A stretch of 29,761 nucleotides of DNA from an uncultured Candidatus Saccharibacteria bacterium (GTDB taxonomy: Bacteria > Patescibacteriota > Saccharimonadia > Saccharimonadales > Saccharimonadaceae): assembly GCA_938043965.1 (NCBI GenBank), contig CALIQQ010000007.1:1-29761 (forward strand), in the 5' to 3' direction. Below the pieces are notes generated by a model. The model did not search any database, was not told the DNA's origin, and saw nothing but the letters and a program-made list of their open reading frames with translations. A program made the position numbers and the translations under genes. Shown piece after piece: positions 23,389 to 29,761 of this stretch. Every line of letters starts with the position of its first letter. Positions within the stretch are counted from its first letter, which is position 1.

Positions 23389-24059
23389 TATTTTTCTCCC
23401 ACTTTTGGTACTACGCCGATCACGGTGAGACCAATTTTATATTCAACAGTGTTAGTATCTTTGATAGTTTTATCAAGTGCATATAAGAGTCCTACTGTAC
23501 TAAAGCCGAGTATAAGTCCAATAATAACGTAGAGTACAGTCTCTTTTGTGAGATTGATATTGTAAGCGACAGTAGCTTCGACGGCTTCATCGACGATTTG
23601 GACGTTGTTAAAGCCATAGATGTTTTTAATTTCAGCCTTAAAGACCTTGCCGATTTCATTGGCGATTTCTTGAGCAGTTTTTGGGTCTTTGTCGGAAACG
23701 CGAATTGCAATGAGCTGTGTTGAGGTAATCGACGAAGCGGTAACTTTACCAGCTAATTGCTCATAAGAAATGTCTAAGTCTAGGTTTGAAATAACTTTTG
23801 ATAAGACATTGCGGCCCTTAATGATTTCAGAATAAGTCTTTACGAGGTTATTCGAAAGGGTGATATCGTTAGCAGTAATCTCAGACTTTGAGGCGGAATC
23901 AGAAATCAAAACAACATTGGTATTTGAAGCGTAAAGCGGCGTTTTCATCTGTGTAGAATAGAATTCACCACCCGCTACTACCAAAATCAGAATAATTAGG
24001 ACTAGCCAAATTTTCTGTAATAGGTAAGAGAAAATCTCTTTTAATTTAATATATTCCAT
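23388..24059 (-). CDS. Wzz/CpsC-type chain-length and kinase-adaptor protein
   Basis: A 223-residue protein with two membrane segments (about 15-33 and 170-192) and an external domain between them, the CpsC/CapA plan. The family features YASNTNVVLISD and the RVSDKDPKTAQEIANEI segment before the second helix are visible. It controls polymer length and activates the BY-kinase through its cytosolic C-terminus, which here ends LTVIGVVPKVGEK. The ATG at 24059 has GGAGAAAG about 3 nt upstream, with a ~30-nt leader from a strong promoter. First gene of the regulatory glycan operon. The Gram-positive arrangement (adaptor and kinase as separate genes) argues for a monoderm envelope. Confidence 0.92.
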   Translation of the reverse strand: MEYIKLKEIFSYLLQKIWLVLIILILVVAGGEFYSTQMKTPLYASNTNVVLISDSASKSEITANDITLSNNLVKTYSEIIKGRNVLSKVISNLDLDISYEQLAGKVTASSITSTQLIAIRVSDKDPKTAQEIANEIGKVFKAEIKNIYGFNNVQIVDEAVEATVAYNINLTKETVLYVIIGLILGFSTVGLLYALDKTIKDTNTVEYKIGLTVIGVVPKVGEK

Positions 24060-24094
24060 TCTTTCTCCAAATAGTGGTTATTTTTCGTTTCCTT

Positions 24095-24123
24095 ATTATA
24101 GCACAAACACTATGAAAAGTCAA
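24095..24123 (-). promoter_or_regulatory. Strong promoter of the Wzz-kinase-phosphatase-LCP operon
   Basis: Minus strand TTGACT (24118-24123), 17-nt spacer, TGc and TATAAT (24095-24100). This near-consensus site predicts a ~30-nt leader carrying a normal Shine-Dalgarno, unlike most neighbouring genes. Confidence 0.85.
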
Positions 24124-24195
24124 TAAAAATGCAGTAATCCTTATGTTTTTGCAAATTAAATGCGAGCGTTTTTATTTAATGTGAGATTAATGGGG

Positions 24196-24223
24196 TTGAA
24201 ATCTCGCCAAAGTTTGCTATAAT
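24196..24223 (+). promoter_or_regulatory. Promoter of tRNA-Tyr
   Basis: TTGAAA (24196-24201), 16-nt spacer, TATAAT (24218-24223). About 38 nt of leader precede the tRNA. Confidence 0.75.
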
Positions 24224-24268
24224 TAATTAAATCAGAGTGTGGTCGGCGCGAGTCGTATACTCTGAGAT

Positions 24269-24353
24269 GCTGGAATCGTCTAGTGGCAATGACAAGAGAC
24301 TGTAAATCTCTCGGCTTCGGCCTTCGTAGGTTCGAGTCCTACTTCCAGCACCA
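24269..24353 (+). tRNA. tRNA-Tyr (GTA anticodon)
   Basis: A class II tRNA of 85 nt: acceptor GCTGGAA/TTCCAGC, D arm GTC...GAC, anticodon stem AGAGA/TCTCT with loop CTGTAAA (anticodon GTA), a long variable arm CGGCTTCGGCCTTC, T arm GTAGG-TTCGAGT-CCTAC, discriminator A and encoded CCA. U33-G34-U35 is the recognition element of Tgt, whose gene lies about 1.5 kb away. Confidence 0.95.
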
Positions 24354-24416
24354 TATATTATTATATTATATAATGTCTTGATTATTATATATTCCCGTTT
24401 GTTATTACTGCAAAAT

Positions 24417-24437
24417 AGACCCGACTGGGTCTTTTTT
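24417..24437 (+). terminator. Terminator after tRNA-Tyr
   Basis: AGACCC-GACT-GGGTCT is a perfect 6-bp stem with a 4-nt loop followed by TTTTT. It ends the tRNA-Tyr transcript about 65 nt after the CCA; the sequence between is nearly pure A/T. Confidence 0.85.
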
Positions 24438-24545
24438 GTTGAGTGGTTTTACCTTTTCTCTGGGAAAGATAAAAAGTCTACCGTTTCTATTGATATTTAT
24501 AAAATGCAGCATAATTATTTTAAGCTTTTAAAGACGAAAAAGATA

Positions 24546-24554
24546 TGATATAAT
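24546..24554 (+). promoter_or_regulatory. Extended -10 promoter of tRNA-Thr(TGT)
   Basis: TGaTATAAT ends at 24554, about 33 nt before the tRNA. No clear -35 is seen. Confidence 0.65.
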
Positions 24555-24587
24555 AGCTTAAGTAGCTAAGGAATTAGCTTTATGGTT

Positions 24588-24663
24588 GCCGTGATAGCTC
24601 AGTTGGTAGAGCAGCCGCCTTGTAAGCGGCAGGTCGTCGGTTCAAATCCGACTCACGGCTCCA
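24588..24663 (+). tRNA. tRNA-Thr (TGT anticodon)
   Basis: 76 nt: acceptor GCCGTGA/TCACGGC, D stem GCTC/GAGC, anticodon stem GCCGC/GCGGC with loop CTTGTAA (anticodon TGT), T arm GTCGG-TTCAAAT-CCGAC, discriminator T and encoded CCA. Confidence 0.95.
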
Positions 24664-24716
24664 TTTTTTATGGATTAAGTTAATTATTGATGTTTCTGGC
24701 GGGTTTTTATAGAGAT

Positions 24717-25829
24717 TTAGTTGTCGATTAGCGGAAGTCTAGCTCTTGATTTTTCTAGCGCAGCTTTAGTGAAAAAGCCAGAGTTTAGTTGTTTACCGAT
24801 AATTTTAGCATTTTTTCGCATACGGTCGTAATCTGCTGGGGTGATTTGAGCGAGCTTTTCGGGTAATTCGGTGAGAGATTGAATGGTGAAGCCGATTTGG
24901 TGGAATTTTACAAAATCAGCAAGAGCGGCTGATTGCCAAATGATGACTGGCAGGCCAGCGGAAAGATAAAGTGAAGTTTTATGGGGATTGTTGTAGCGCA
25001 AATAGTTGCCGGTGTGTCCTTTGCAGGTCTTAATGTCTGTGCCGTCCCAAATTAAGCCGAAGGAGCCGCTAAGATTTTTGAGTAGCTCTTCGGGGGTGAA
25101 ATTGCCAAAGTATTTAACATTATCGCTAAGGCAGGATTGGTCGAGATTGAAGCCGTAAAGATTGAAATTGGCGCCTTTGATGCTGTGTAGTTTTGAAATA
25201 TAGGGTGACTTTTCGGGACCGAGGTTACCAGCAATGATTATATCCGAGCCAAAATGAATATCAAGAGTGTTTTTTTGGCCTTTCTTTTGGCCGGATCTTT
25301 GGTGGCTGGGAAGATAATCAAAGATTTCTAGGTCGATGATTTTTTGGGCGTCCACGCCGAGCTCAATGAGTTTTTTGGTCATTGCTGCGTTATGAGAAAT
25401 AACGATCTTAGCATATTTTAGGGTATTTAATTCATTTTTTAGCGTATGCTGTTTATAACCTGCACTTTTAGTCTGGTCGCTGGCAAATAAAATGGACTCG
25501 AGGTCGTGAATAATGACAATAAAGTTAAGCCTCTTAGAGTGTTTTTTAAGGACTTGATGAAAATTAGGGCATTTATTATGAAAATTAACTTGTACGATAA
25601 CCGAACTACCGTCTTCTAGGCGCGCAAAAGTTTGATTCCAGATACGGGCGTTTTTCCAATAGAGGTAGGCTTGGACGGGCTTTTGCCATTTTTTATAGCG
25701 AATACTAAAAACAGTGGGGACAATAATCTTTTTATAGCCAAGTTTCTCCGCGATAGATTCAATGTCGCTGCGGGCTTTCTGAATGGTAATGATAGAATCA
25801 ACAATTTTTTCAGAGGTGATATAATTCAT
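24717..25829 (-). CDS. Gtf3-like glycosyltransferase (galactofuranosyl/glucosyltransferase type)
   Basis: A 370-residue GT-B protein with features of the Gtf3/GT113-like group known from streptococcal adhesin glycosylation and galactofuranosyl transfer: IVIIHDLESI in the N-terminal domain, IAGNLGPEKSPYI at the domain junction, and FGLIWDGTDI, then LRYNNPHKTSLYLSAGLPVIIWQSAALADFV, the most diagnostic stretch. It should transfer a sugar onto a glycan or glycoprotein in the cytosol. The ATG at 25829 follows TGtTAGACT by 6 nt and has no Shine-Dalgarno. It comes 25 nt after tgt, so it may be partly cotranscribed with the queuosine genes, though functionally it belongs with the glycan locus. Confidence 0.82.
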   Translation of the reverse strand: MNYITSEKIVDSIITIQKARSDIESIAEKLGYKKIIVPTVFSIRYKKWQKPVQAYLYWKNARIWNQTFARLEDGSSVIVQVNFHNKCPNFHQVLKKHSKRLNFIVIIHDLESILFASDQTKSAGYKQHTLKNELNTLKYAKIVISHNAAMTKKLIELGVDAQKIIDLEIFDYLPSHQRSGQKKGQKNTLDIHFGSDIIIAGNLGPEKSPYISKLHSIKGANFNLYGFNLDQSCLSDNVKYFGNFTPEELLKNLSGSFGLIWDGTDIKTCKGHTGNYLRYNNPHKTSLYLSAGLPVIIWQSAALADFVKFHQIGFTIQSLTELPEKLAQITPADYDRMRKNAKIIGKQLNSGFFTKAALEKSRARLPLIDN

Positions 25830-25835
25830 AATCTT

Positions 25836-25844
25836 AGTCTAACA
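25836..25844 (-). promoter_or_regulatory. Possible extended -10 of the Gtf3-like gene
   Basis: Minus strand TGtTAGACT, 6 nt from the ATG at 25829. The hexamer is a weaker match than the others in the window, so this is tentative. Confidence 0.4.
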
Positions 25845-25854
25845 TGAATTGAGG

Positions 25855-27012
25855 TTAGGCGTTATAGAAATCTTCAATAAACTCGGCGTAACAATCATTT
25901 TTAATGGCTTCACGCATTTGTTCGGTGAGGTGGATGAGAAAACGCACGTTATGGATGCTGAGCAGAGTTGCGCCAAAGGCTTCATTGCAACGCATGAGGT
26001 GATGAAGGTAGGCTTTAGTGTAATGTCGACAAGTGTAGCAGTCACATTTTGGTTCGATAGGGGTAAAATCAAATTTAAAACGGGCATTTTTCAGATTGAG
26101 GCGATTTTCTTTTGGTTCGCCTTTTTGGTTTTTGCGGATACCGCAAACGAGCGCATTGCCGTGTCGAGCTAACCTGGTAGGTGAAACGCAGTCAAAAATA
26201 TCAATACCACGCTTAACGCCTTCGGCGAGATCAACTGGCTCGCCAACACCCATGAGATAGCGTAACTGATCGGCTGGAAGATGGGGGCAAGAATACTCGA
26301 TCGCCTTATACATATCGTCCTTACACTCGTCGTCATTGGCGACGCCACCAACAGCATAGCCATCAAAGCCAATTTTAACGGTTTCTTCGGCAGACCATTT
26401 ACGGAGATCTTCATAAGGTCCGCCTTGAACGATGCCAAAGAGATTTTGGTTGGGGTTATTAAAAACGGCTTTGCCACGTTTAGCCCAGCGGATAGTGCGT
26501 TCAACGCTATTTTTGAGATATTTGTAATCGGCGGTGGCTGGTGGGCATTCGTCAAAACTCATAGCAATGTCGGAATCGAGTTGGTTTTGAATTTCGATGG
26601 ATTTTTCAGGCGTGAGGAAGAGTTTGCTGCCGTCAATTTCGGACTTGAAATGGACTCCTTCTTCGGTGATGTCTTTCTTTTTGTTGCGCGCAAGACTGAA
26701 AACTTGATAACCACCAGAATCGGTTAGGATTGGGCCATCCCAGTTCATAAATTTATGTAGGCCGCCAGCTTGCTCTATGACCTCTGGAGTGGGGCGAAGC
26801 CAAAGGTGGTAAGTGTTAGAGAGAATAATGCCAGCCTGGCAGTCACGAACTTGTTCAGGGCTGAGAGTTTTGACGGTGGCTTGGGTGCCGACTGGCATAA
26901 ACATTGGCGTCTCGTAGGATTTAGTAGATCCGTCAGGGGCAGTGAAAATGGCTCGGCCATAACGAGCGCCGGTGGTTTTATCTTGGTGGATGAGTTCGTA
27001 TTTTACTTTCAT
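25855..27012 (-). CDS. tgt: Queuine tRNA-ribosyltransferase
   Basis: The 385-residue enzyme swaps guanine-34 of tRNAs with GUN anticodons (Tyr, His, Asn, Asp) for the queuosine precursor preQ1. It shows SNTYHLWLRP, the general-acid region LTDSGGYQVFSL, FGIVQGG, GVGEP and the nucleophile region DIFDCVSPTRLARHG. The zinc site CDCYTCRHYTKAYLHH (CxCxxC...H) is intact. The ATG at 27012 has AAGGAC about 5 nt upstream. It follows queA on the same strand after a 90-nt gap filled with tandem repeats. No preQ1-making genes are in the window, so the base may be imported or made elsewhere. Confidence 0.97.
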   Translation of the reverse strand: MKVKYELIHQDKTTGARYGRAIFTAPDGSTKSYETPMFMPVGTQATVKTLSPEQVRDCQAGIILSNTYHLWLRPTPEVIEQAGGLHKFMNWDGPILTDSGGYQVFSLARNKKKDITEEGVHFKSEIDGSKLFLTPEKSIEIQNQLDSDIAMSFDECPPATADYKYLKNSVERTIRWAKRGKAVFNNPNQNLFGIVQGGPYEDLRKWSAEETVKIGFDGYAVGGVANDDECKDDMYKAIEYSCPHLPADQLRYLMGVGEPVDLAEGVKRGIDIFDCVSPTRLARHGNALVCGIRKNQKGEPKENRLNLKNARFKFDFTPIEPKCDCYTCRHYTKAYLHHLMRCNEAFGATLLSIHNVRFLIHLTEQMREAIKNDCYAEFIEDFYNA

Positions 27013-27016
27013 AGAG

Positions 27017-27111
27017 TCCTTTTTTGGTGATTAGTGTGATTTTAAATAATCAAGGCAGTGTTTTAGATGATTAGTGGGTGTTTTGGATGATTAGCTAGTG
27101 TCCTAGATGAT
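27017..27111. repeat. 20-bp tandem repeats between queA and tgt
   Basis: Three clear copies begin at 27058, 27078 and 27098 with period exactly 20 (GTGTTTTAGATGATTAGTGG, with a few changes in the others). Two more degraded copies can be aligned at about 27037 and 27017. The last clear copy covers the queA stop codon, and the most degraded one covers the tgt ribosome site. Confidence 0.8.
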
Positions 27112-28155
27112 TAACATAGCGTCGCCAAAACTGAAGAAGCGATATTTTTCATCGACGGCGTGACGATAGGCGGCGAGAATGAAATCGCGACTAGCTAGAG
27201 CGGAAACGAGCATAATGAGAGTGGATTTTGGTAGATGAAAATTAGTGATGAGTCCGTCTACAACTTTAAAGTCAAAGCCGGGATAAATAAAAATACTAGT
27301 TTCTCCTTTATCGGCGCGAATTTCGCCAAATTTTTTAGCAACGGTCTCAAGTGTGCGAATAGTAGTGGTGCCAACAGCGAAAATTTTACCGCCGGCCCGC
27401 TTAACGCGGTTGATGGCTTCAGCGGCGGCTGGAGTGATTTCGTAAGCCTCGGTGTGCATAGTGTGCTTAGTGACGTCTTCAACATTGACTGGGCGGAAGG
27501 TGCCGAGACCAACATGAAGGGTAATTTTGATGATTTTAACGCCTTTGGCTTCAGCTTGACTTAAAAGTTCAGGGGTAAAATGTAGTCCAGCAGTTGGAGC
27601 GGCGGCGGAACCGAGATTTTTAGCATAGACGGTTTGGTAACGACTTTGATCGTCGAGTTGTTCGTGGATGTAAGGCGGAAGTGGCATGGTGCCGAGTTGG
27701 TCAAGAATTTCGAGAAAAATGCCTTGATAGCTAAATTCAACGCGCGTAATTCCCTCTTCGAGGGTCTCTAGGACTGTGGCAGTGAGTTTGGCGGAAGTTT
27801 CAGGCGAAGACTGGTTGGTGGCGCCAAAGAAAATTTTTGTGCCATGATGAAGACGCTTCTGGGGGCGTGCGAGACATTCCCAAGTATCGTTCCCGAGTTC
27901 TTTTAAGAGGAGAAGTTCGACGAGGCCGTGGGTTTCCGCTTTGGAACCAATAATGCGAGCTGGAATGACCTTGGTTTCGTTTAAGACTAGCGCATCGCCT
28001 AGATGAAGGTAATCGAGAATGTCAGTAAATTTTTTATCGGCAAAAGTAGCGGTTTTGCGGTCTAGTACTAGTAGGCGCGAACTTGAGCGATCAAGAAGAG
28101 GAGTTTGAGCGATTAGCTCCTCTGGTAAAAAATAATCAAAATCATCAGTTTTCAT
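27103..28155 (-). CDS. queA: S-adenosylmethionine:tRNA ribosyltransferase-isomerase
   Basis: A 350-residue enzyme that converts preQ1 in tRNA to epoxyqueuosine using the ribosyl part of S-adenosylmethionine. Family motifs are present: DYFLPEELIAQTP at the N-terminus, LDRKT, LNETKVIPARIIG, PLPPYI, AAPTAGLHFT, HVGLGTFRPV, FAVGTTTIRTLE, and TNFHLPKSTLIMLVSA near the end. The ATG at 28155 is 8 nt after TGtTATAAT, with no Shine-Dalgarno. The next enzyme in the tRNA pathway order, tgt, is downstream. Its promoter overlaps that of the divergent tRNA-Thr. Full length and intact. Confidence 0.97.
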   Translation of the reverse strand: MKTDDFDYFLPEELIAQTPLLDRSSSRLLVLDRKTATFADKKFTDILDYLHLGDALVLNETKVIPARIIGSKAETHGLVELLLLKELGNDTWECLARPQKRLHHGTKIFFGATNQSSPETSAKLTATVLETLEEGITRVEFSYQGIFLEILDQLGTMPLPPYIHEQLDDQSRYQTVYAKNLGSAAAPTAGLHFTPELLSQAEAKGVKIIKITLHVGLGTFRPVNVEDVTKHTMHTEAYEITPAAAEAINRVKRAGGKIFAVGTTTIRTLETVAKKFGEIRADKGETSIFIYPGFDFKVVDGLITNFHLPKSTLIMLVSALASRDFILAAYRHAVDEKYRFFSFGDAMLII

Positions 28156-28158
28156 CTT

Positions 28159-28187
28159 TTGACATTATAACATATTTTTAGTATAAT
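28159..28187. promoter_or_regulatory. Overlapping divergent promoters of queA and tRNA-Thr(GGT)
   Basis: On plus, TTGACA (28159-28164), 17 nt, TATAAT (28182-28187), a perfect consensus promoter for the tRNA. On minus, TGtTATAAT occupies 28164-28172 and drives queA. The tRNA -35 touches the queA -10, so the two should compete. Confidence 0.85.
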
Positions 28188-28197
28188 GGGGGTAGTT

Positions 28198-28272
<75 letters not shown>

Positions 28273-28288
28273 TATGATAACTAGGAAC

Positions 28289-28335
28289 ACCTCGTTTCAT
28301 TTAGTCAATTGACTAAGTAAAACGAGGTATTTTTA
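28289..28335 (+). terminator. Terminator after tRNA-Thr(GGT)
   Basis: A long hairpin (ACCTCGTTT and TTTAGTC arms pairing with GACTAAG and AAACGAGGT around AATT) followed by ATTTTTATT, 17 nt after the tRNA. Confidence 0.88.
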
Positions 28336-28430
28336 TTGTCGGAGATTAAGTATTGTCCATGTGTTGCCATAAATAGCCTGTACGCGGCAGTATTTAATGA
28401 AGTAGTTTTAATAATGATAGACGTGTACTT

Positions 28431-28703
28431 ATGAGGAGCGATTCTGAACTCAAAAAAGAGAATATCCTGCTCACAAGATTTATCTGTGATCATGCCAGAA
28501 GATCTTCTGAACCTGGAAAAGCCTGTCGCGAAATGCTTGATATGTTTATAACTCCAAGCGGGAATGTGAACACTTGCGCGGTAACAAGTACTCAGGAATC
28601 CATTCTTGATTCGATTAAGAATCGCGACGGCGATGCTTTGGCGAAACAGATTCGCGAGATTAATTACCGTATCGGTAATGGTTGTCCTATCGGCTTGATG
28701 TAA
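28431..28703 (+). pseudogene. Radical-SAM-like C-terminal fragment (or small protein)
   Basis: The 90-residue ORF reads LDMFITPSGNVNTCAVTSTQ followed by SILDSIKNRDGDALAKQIREI and ends GNGCPIGLM. This resembles the C-terminal cluster-binding (MoaA/SPASM-like) part of radical SAM enzymes, where a 'P-G-x-v-x-C' strand is followed by a 'd-i-R-g-d...l...i' helix. The N-terminal barrel with CxxxCxxC is missing, so it is likely a remnant. In another frame just upstream, KYCPCVAINSLYAAVFNEV (about 28347-28400) could be a decayed part. No Shine-Dalgarno or clear -10 is seen, though a terminator follows the stop. It may also be a real small protein; assignment is tentative. Confidence 0.4.
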
Positions 28704-28715
28704 TTAGCTCCTAAT

Positions 28716-28747
28716 GGGGGGGGTCTTTGTGACTCCCCTGATTTTTT
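28716..28747 (+). terminator. Terminator after the radical-SAM-like fragment
   Basis: GGGGGGTC (718-725 end of a G8 run) pairs with GACTCCCC (28731-28738) across a 5-nt loop, followed by TGATTTTTT. Confidence 0.75.
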
Positions 28748-28755
28748 AGTATAAT
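28727..28755 (+). promoter_or_regulatory. Promoter of the histidine phosphatase gene
   Basis: TTGTGA (28727-28732), 17-nt spacer, TATAAT (28750-28755). The ATG is 13 nt after the -10, leaving a ~6-nt leader. The -35 lies inside the preceding terminator hairpin. Confidence 0.6.
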
Positions 28756-28768
28756 AGAATTATATATT

Positions 28769-29302
28769 ATGGATATTTATATTGTAAGACATGGTCAAAC
28801 AGACTGCAATGATAAAAAGATTGTACAAGGTTGGCTGAACTCTGAATTAAATGAGTTTGGAATTCAGCAAGCTAAAAATGTTGCAGATGAATTAGAGGGT
28901 GTTCTTTTTGATATTATTTATTCTTCTGATTTAAATAGGGCATATAATACCGCTAAAATAATTGCAGAAAATCTACCTAATTATTCTGGTGAGATAAAAA
29001 CAGATTCGCGTTTGCGCGAGAGATGTCTTGGGGATCTTGAGGGAGCCTCATCTGACAATATCGACCACTCAGTTTATTTCTCAGATAACTCTGAATTACA
29101 TTTTGAAAGCATGGCTGATTTTAAAAATAGAGTATCTGGCTTTCTCAATGATTTATCCAATATGAAGTCCTATGTAAATGTTCTCATAGTGACCCATAAC
29201 GGAACAATGAATATTTTTGAAAAACTACTCGGAATTAAAAGCGAAGATCTTTTTCGAGATAATGGTGAGATCATTAAAGCTGAGTACAAAAAATCAGCTT
29301 GA
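28769..29302 (+). CDS. Histidine phosphatase family protein (phosphoglycerate-mutase-like)
   Basis: A 177-residue protein with the branch-1 histidine phosphatase signature: IVRHGQTDCN (catalytic His in RHG, residues 7-9), SSDLNRAYNTA with its Arg, the acidic RERCLGDLEG segment, and IVTHNGTMN with the second catalytic His. Such enzymes form a phosphohistidine and dephosphorylate small metabolites or phosphosugars; glycolytic mutase activity is less likely given the short length. No Shine-Dalgarno is visible. The gene is AT-rich compared with the glycan and queuosine genes, similar to the 516-3700 island. It stands alone between terminator structures. Confidence 0.9.
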   Translation: MDIYIVRHGQTDCNDKKIVQGWLNSELNEFGIQQAKNVADELEGVLFDIIYSSDLNRAYNTAKIIAENLPNYSGEIKTDSRLRERCLGDLEGASSDNIDHSVYFSDNSELHFESMADFKNRVSGFLNDLSNMKSYVNVLIVTHNGTMNIFEKLLGIKSEDLFRDNGEIIKAEYKKSA

Positions 29303-29642
29303 TTGCTGTATATGATTGAAACCATATGGATAGCTGAGTTTATATATTTATATATAGTGCATTCTGCTTTTAGGTAGTATTAACTTTTTAGATATCTTTT
29401 GATATATTTTAAGAATATTTCGACGCAGGGATGAACCGAACGGAGAAATACCTAAGGCGAACCTGCTTTTTTGTTTGCTTTATTTTTTCTTAAAAATTAG
29501 TTTCTTTTTCGCAGACGGATCATCTAGATATGCACGGTAAATATATAACGTTATAGTACGATAAAGAGAAGATAGAACGTTCTTATTTGGAATTAAAAGT
29601 TTTTCAAGCTTTTCCTTTTTAATGGCAATAATCTTACTATGT
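29303..29642. other. AT-rich gene-free stretch with a hairpin
   Basis: No ORF or tRNA was recognised. The only strong structure is the GCAGG/CCTGC hairpin at 29425-29472, listed separately. Long A/T runs dominate the rest. Confidence 0.5.
29425..29472 (+). terminator. Hairpin with U-tract downstream of the phosphatase gene
   Basis: GCAGG (29425-29429) pairs with CCTGC (29462-29466), followed by six T residues. The 32-nt loop contains CCGAACGG and CCTAAGG, which can form small inner stems. It may be a plain terminator or the 3' end of a structured RNA; the loop is larger than in ordinary terminators. Confidence 0.5.
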
Positions 29643-29653
29643 TATATTGCAAA

Positions 29654-29761
29654 GGTGCTGACCCCTCTAAGGATTTCCGTTAAGGTTCTGAGTTAATACG
29701 AAGGTACATATAACATTCAGCACCTATGCAACATTTCAGCAGGAGTTCTATACTCTAAACT
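29654..29761 (+). ncRNA. Possible structured RNA of unknown class, truncated by window end
   Basis: TGtTATATT at 29640-29648 is an extended -10; a start about 6 nt later falls at GGTGCTGA. That sequence (with the preceding A, 29653-29661) pairs with TCAGCACCT at 29717-29725, extendable with one mismatch to 15 bp (29647-29661/29717-29731). The interior holds a small GGA-TTT-TCC-like hairpin and other short pairs. There is no ORF. It is not tmRNA, RNase P or SRP RNA by any motif I can see. Confidence 0.4.

Noticed and set aside
26281..26727. 148-codon plus-strand ORF
   Set aside because: It is antisense to the highly conserved tgt catalytic region and is a codon-bias shadow.
27017..27111. CRISPR-like array
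   Set aside because: The 20-bp units follow each other directly without spacers.
28305..28493. 62-codon minus-strand ORF
   Set aside because: It starts inside the radical-SAM-like ORF and ends in the tRNA terminator, with no ribosome site or family.
29640..29761. tmRNA, RNase P, SRP or tracrRNA call for the window-end structure
   Set aside because: None of the diagnostic motifs of the housekeeping RNAs is visible, and no cas gene or repeat array is in the window to support tracrRNA.

Overview
The window looks like a chromosomal segment of a small-genome bacterium of the Candidate Phyla Radiation, most likely a Saccharibacteria (TM7) relative. This is inference from gene content (sortases, GtrA, a CpsB/C/D plus LCP glycan module, queA-tgt), compact gene packing, tRNAs with encoded CCA, and the promoter style. 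TGA is a normal stop here (for example at 1734-1736 and 29300-29302) and the tRNA-Trp has a CCA anticodon, so the Gracilibacteria-type code is ruled out. A striking trait is that many genes have an extended -10 (TGnTATAAT or close) only 6-10 nt before the ATG and no Shine-Dalgarno, which predicts leaderless mRNAs.

Region 1 (1-3700): the 3' part of a tRNA-Gln and its terminator, then an AT-rich accessory island. It holds a 160-nt leader full of competing perfect stems, an EcoRI-type adenine methyltransferase, a translationally coupled DUF262-HNH putative endonuclease, and a convergent two-TM coiled-coil protein of unknown role. Together this looks like a compact restriction-modification or defence island beside a tRNA.

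Region 2 (3729-11665): surface and housekeeping genes, mostly on the minus strand. A sortase-GH97-CapA operon, a second sortase, an unknown gene, a YgjP-type zinc peptidase coupled to a P-loop kinase, and a multi-TM protein divergent from a GtrA-type flippase with overlapping promoters.

Region 3 (11695-14335): tRNA-Trp (minus), then a plus-strand GT4/5 glycosyltransferase coupled to a GH57 enzyme, probably acting on an alpha-glucan.

Region 4 (14401-24059): a surface polysaccharide locus on the minus strand. Wzz, BY-kinase, PHP phosphatase and LCP ligase form one operon from a strong promoter near 24100. After ribosomal protein L33 comes a second operon: DUF4422 transferase, two GT2 transferases, Wzy-like polymerase/ligase and Wzx-like flippase. 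Together they encode assembly, export, length control and wall attachment of a glycan.

Region 5 (24196-28272): tRNA-Tyr and tRNA-Thr(TGT) on plus, then a Gtf3-like transferase, tgt and queA on minus (the last two separated by 20-bp tandem repeats), and tRNA-Thr(GGT) diverging from queA. The tRNA-Tyr (GTA) is itself a type of tRNA that Tgt modifies.

Region 6 (28273-29761): a short radical-SAM-like C-terminal fragment, a histidine phosphatase, a hairpin with U-tract, and at the window edge a possible structured RNA with its own extended -10.
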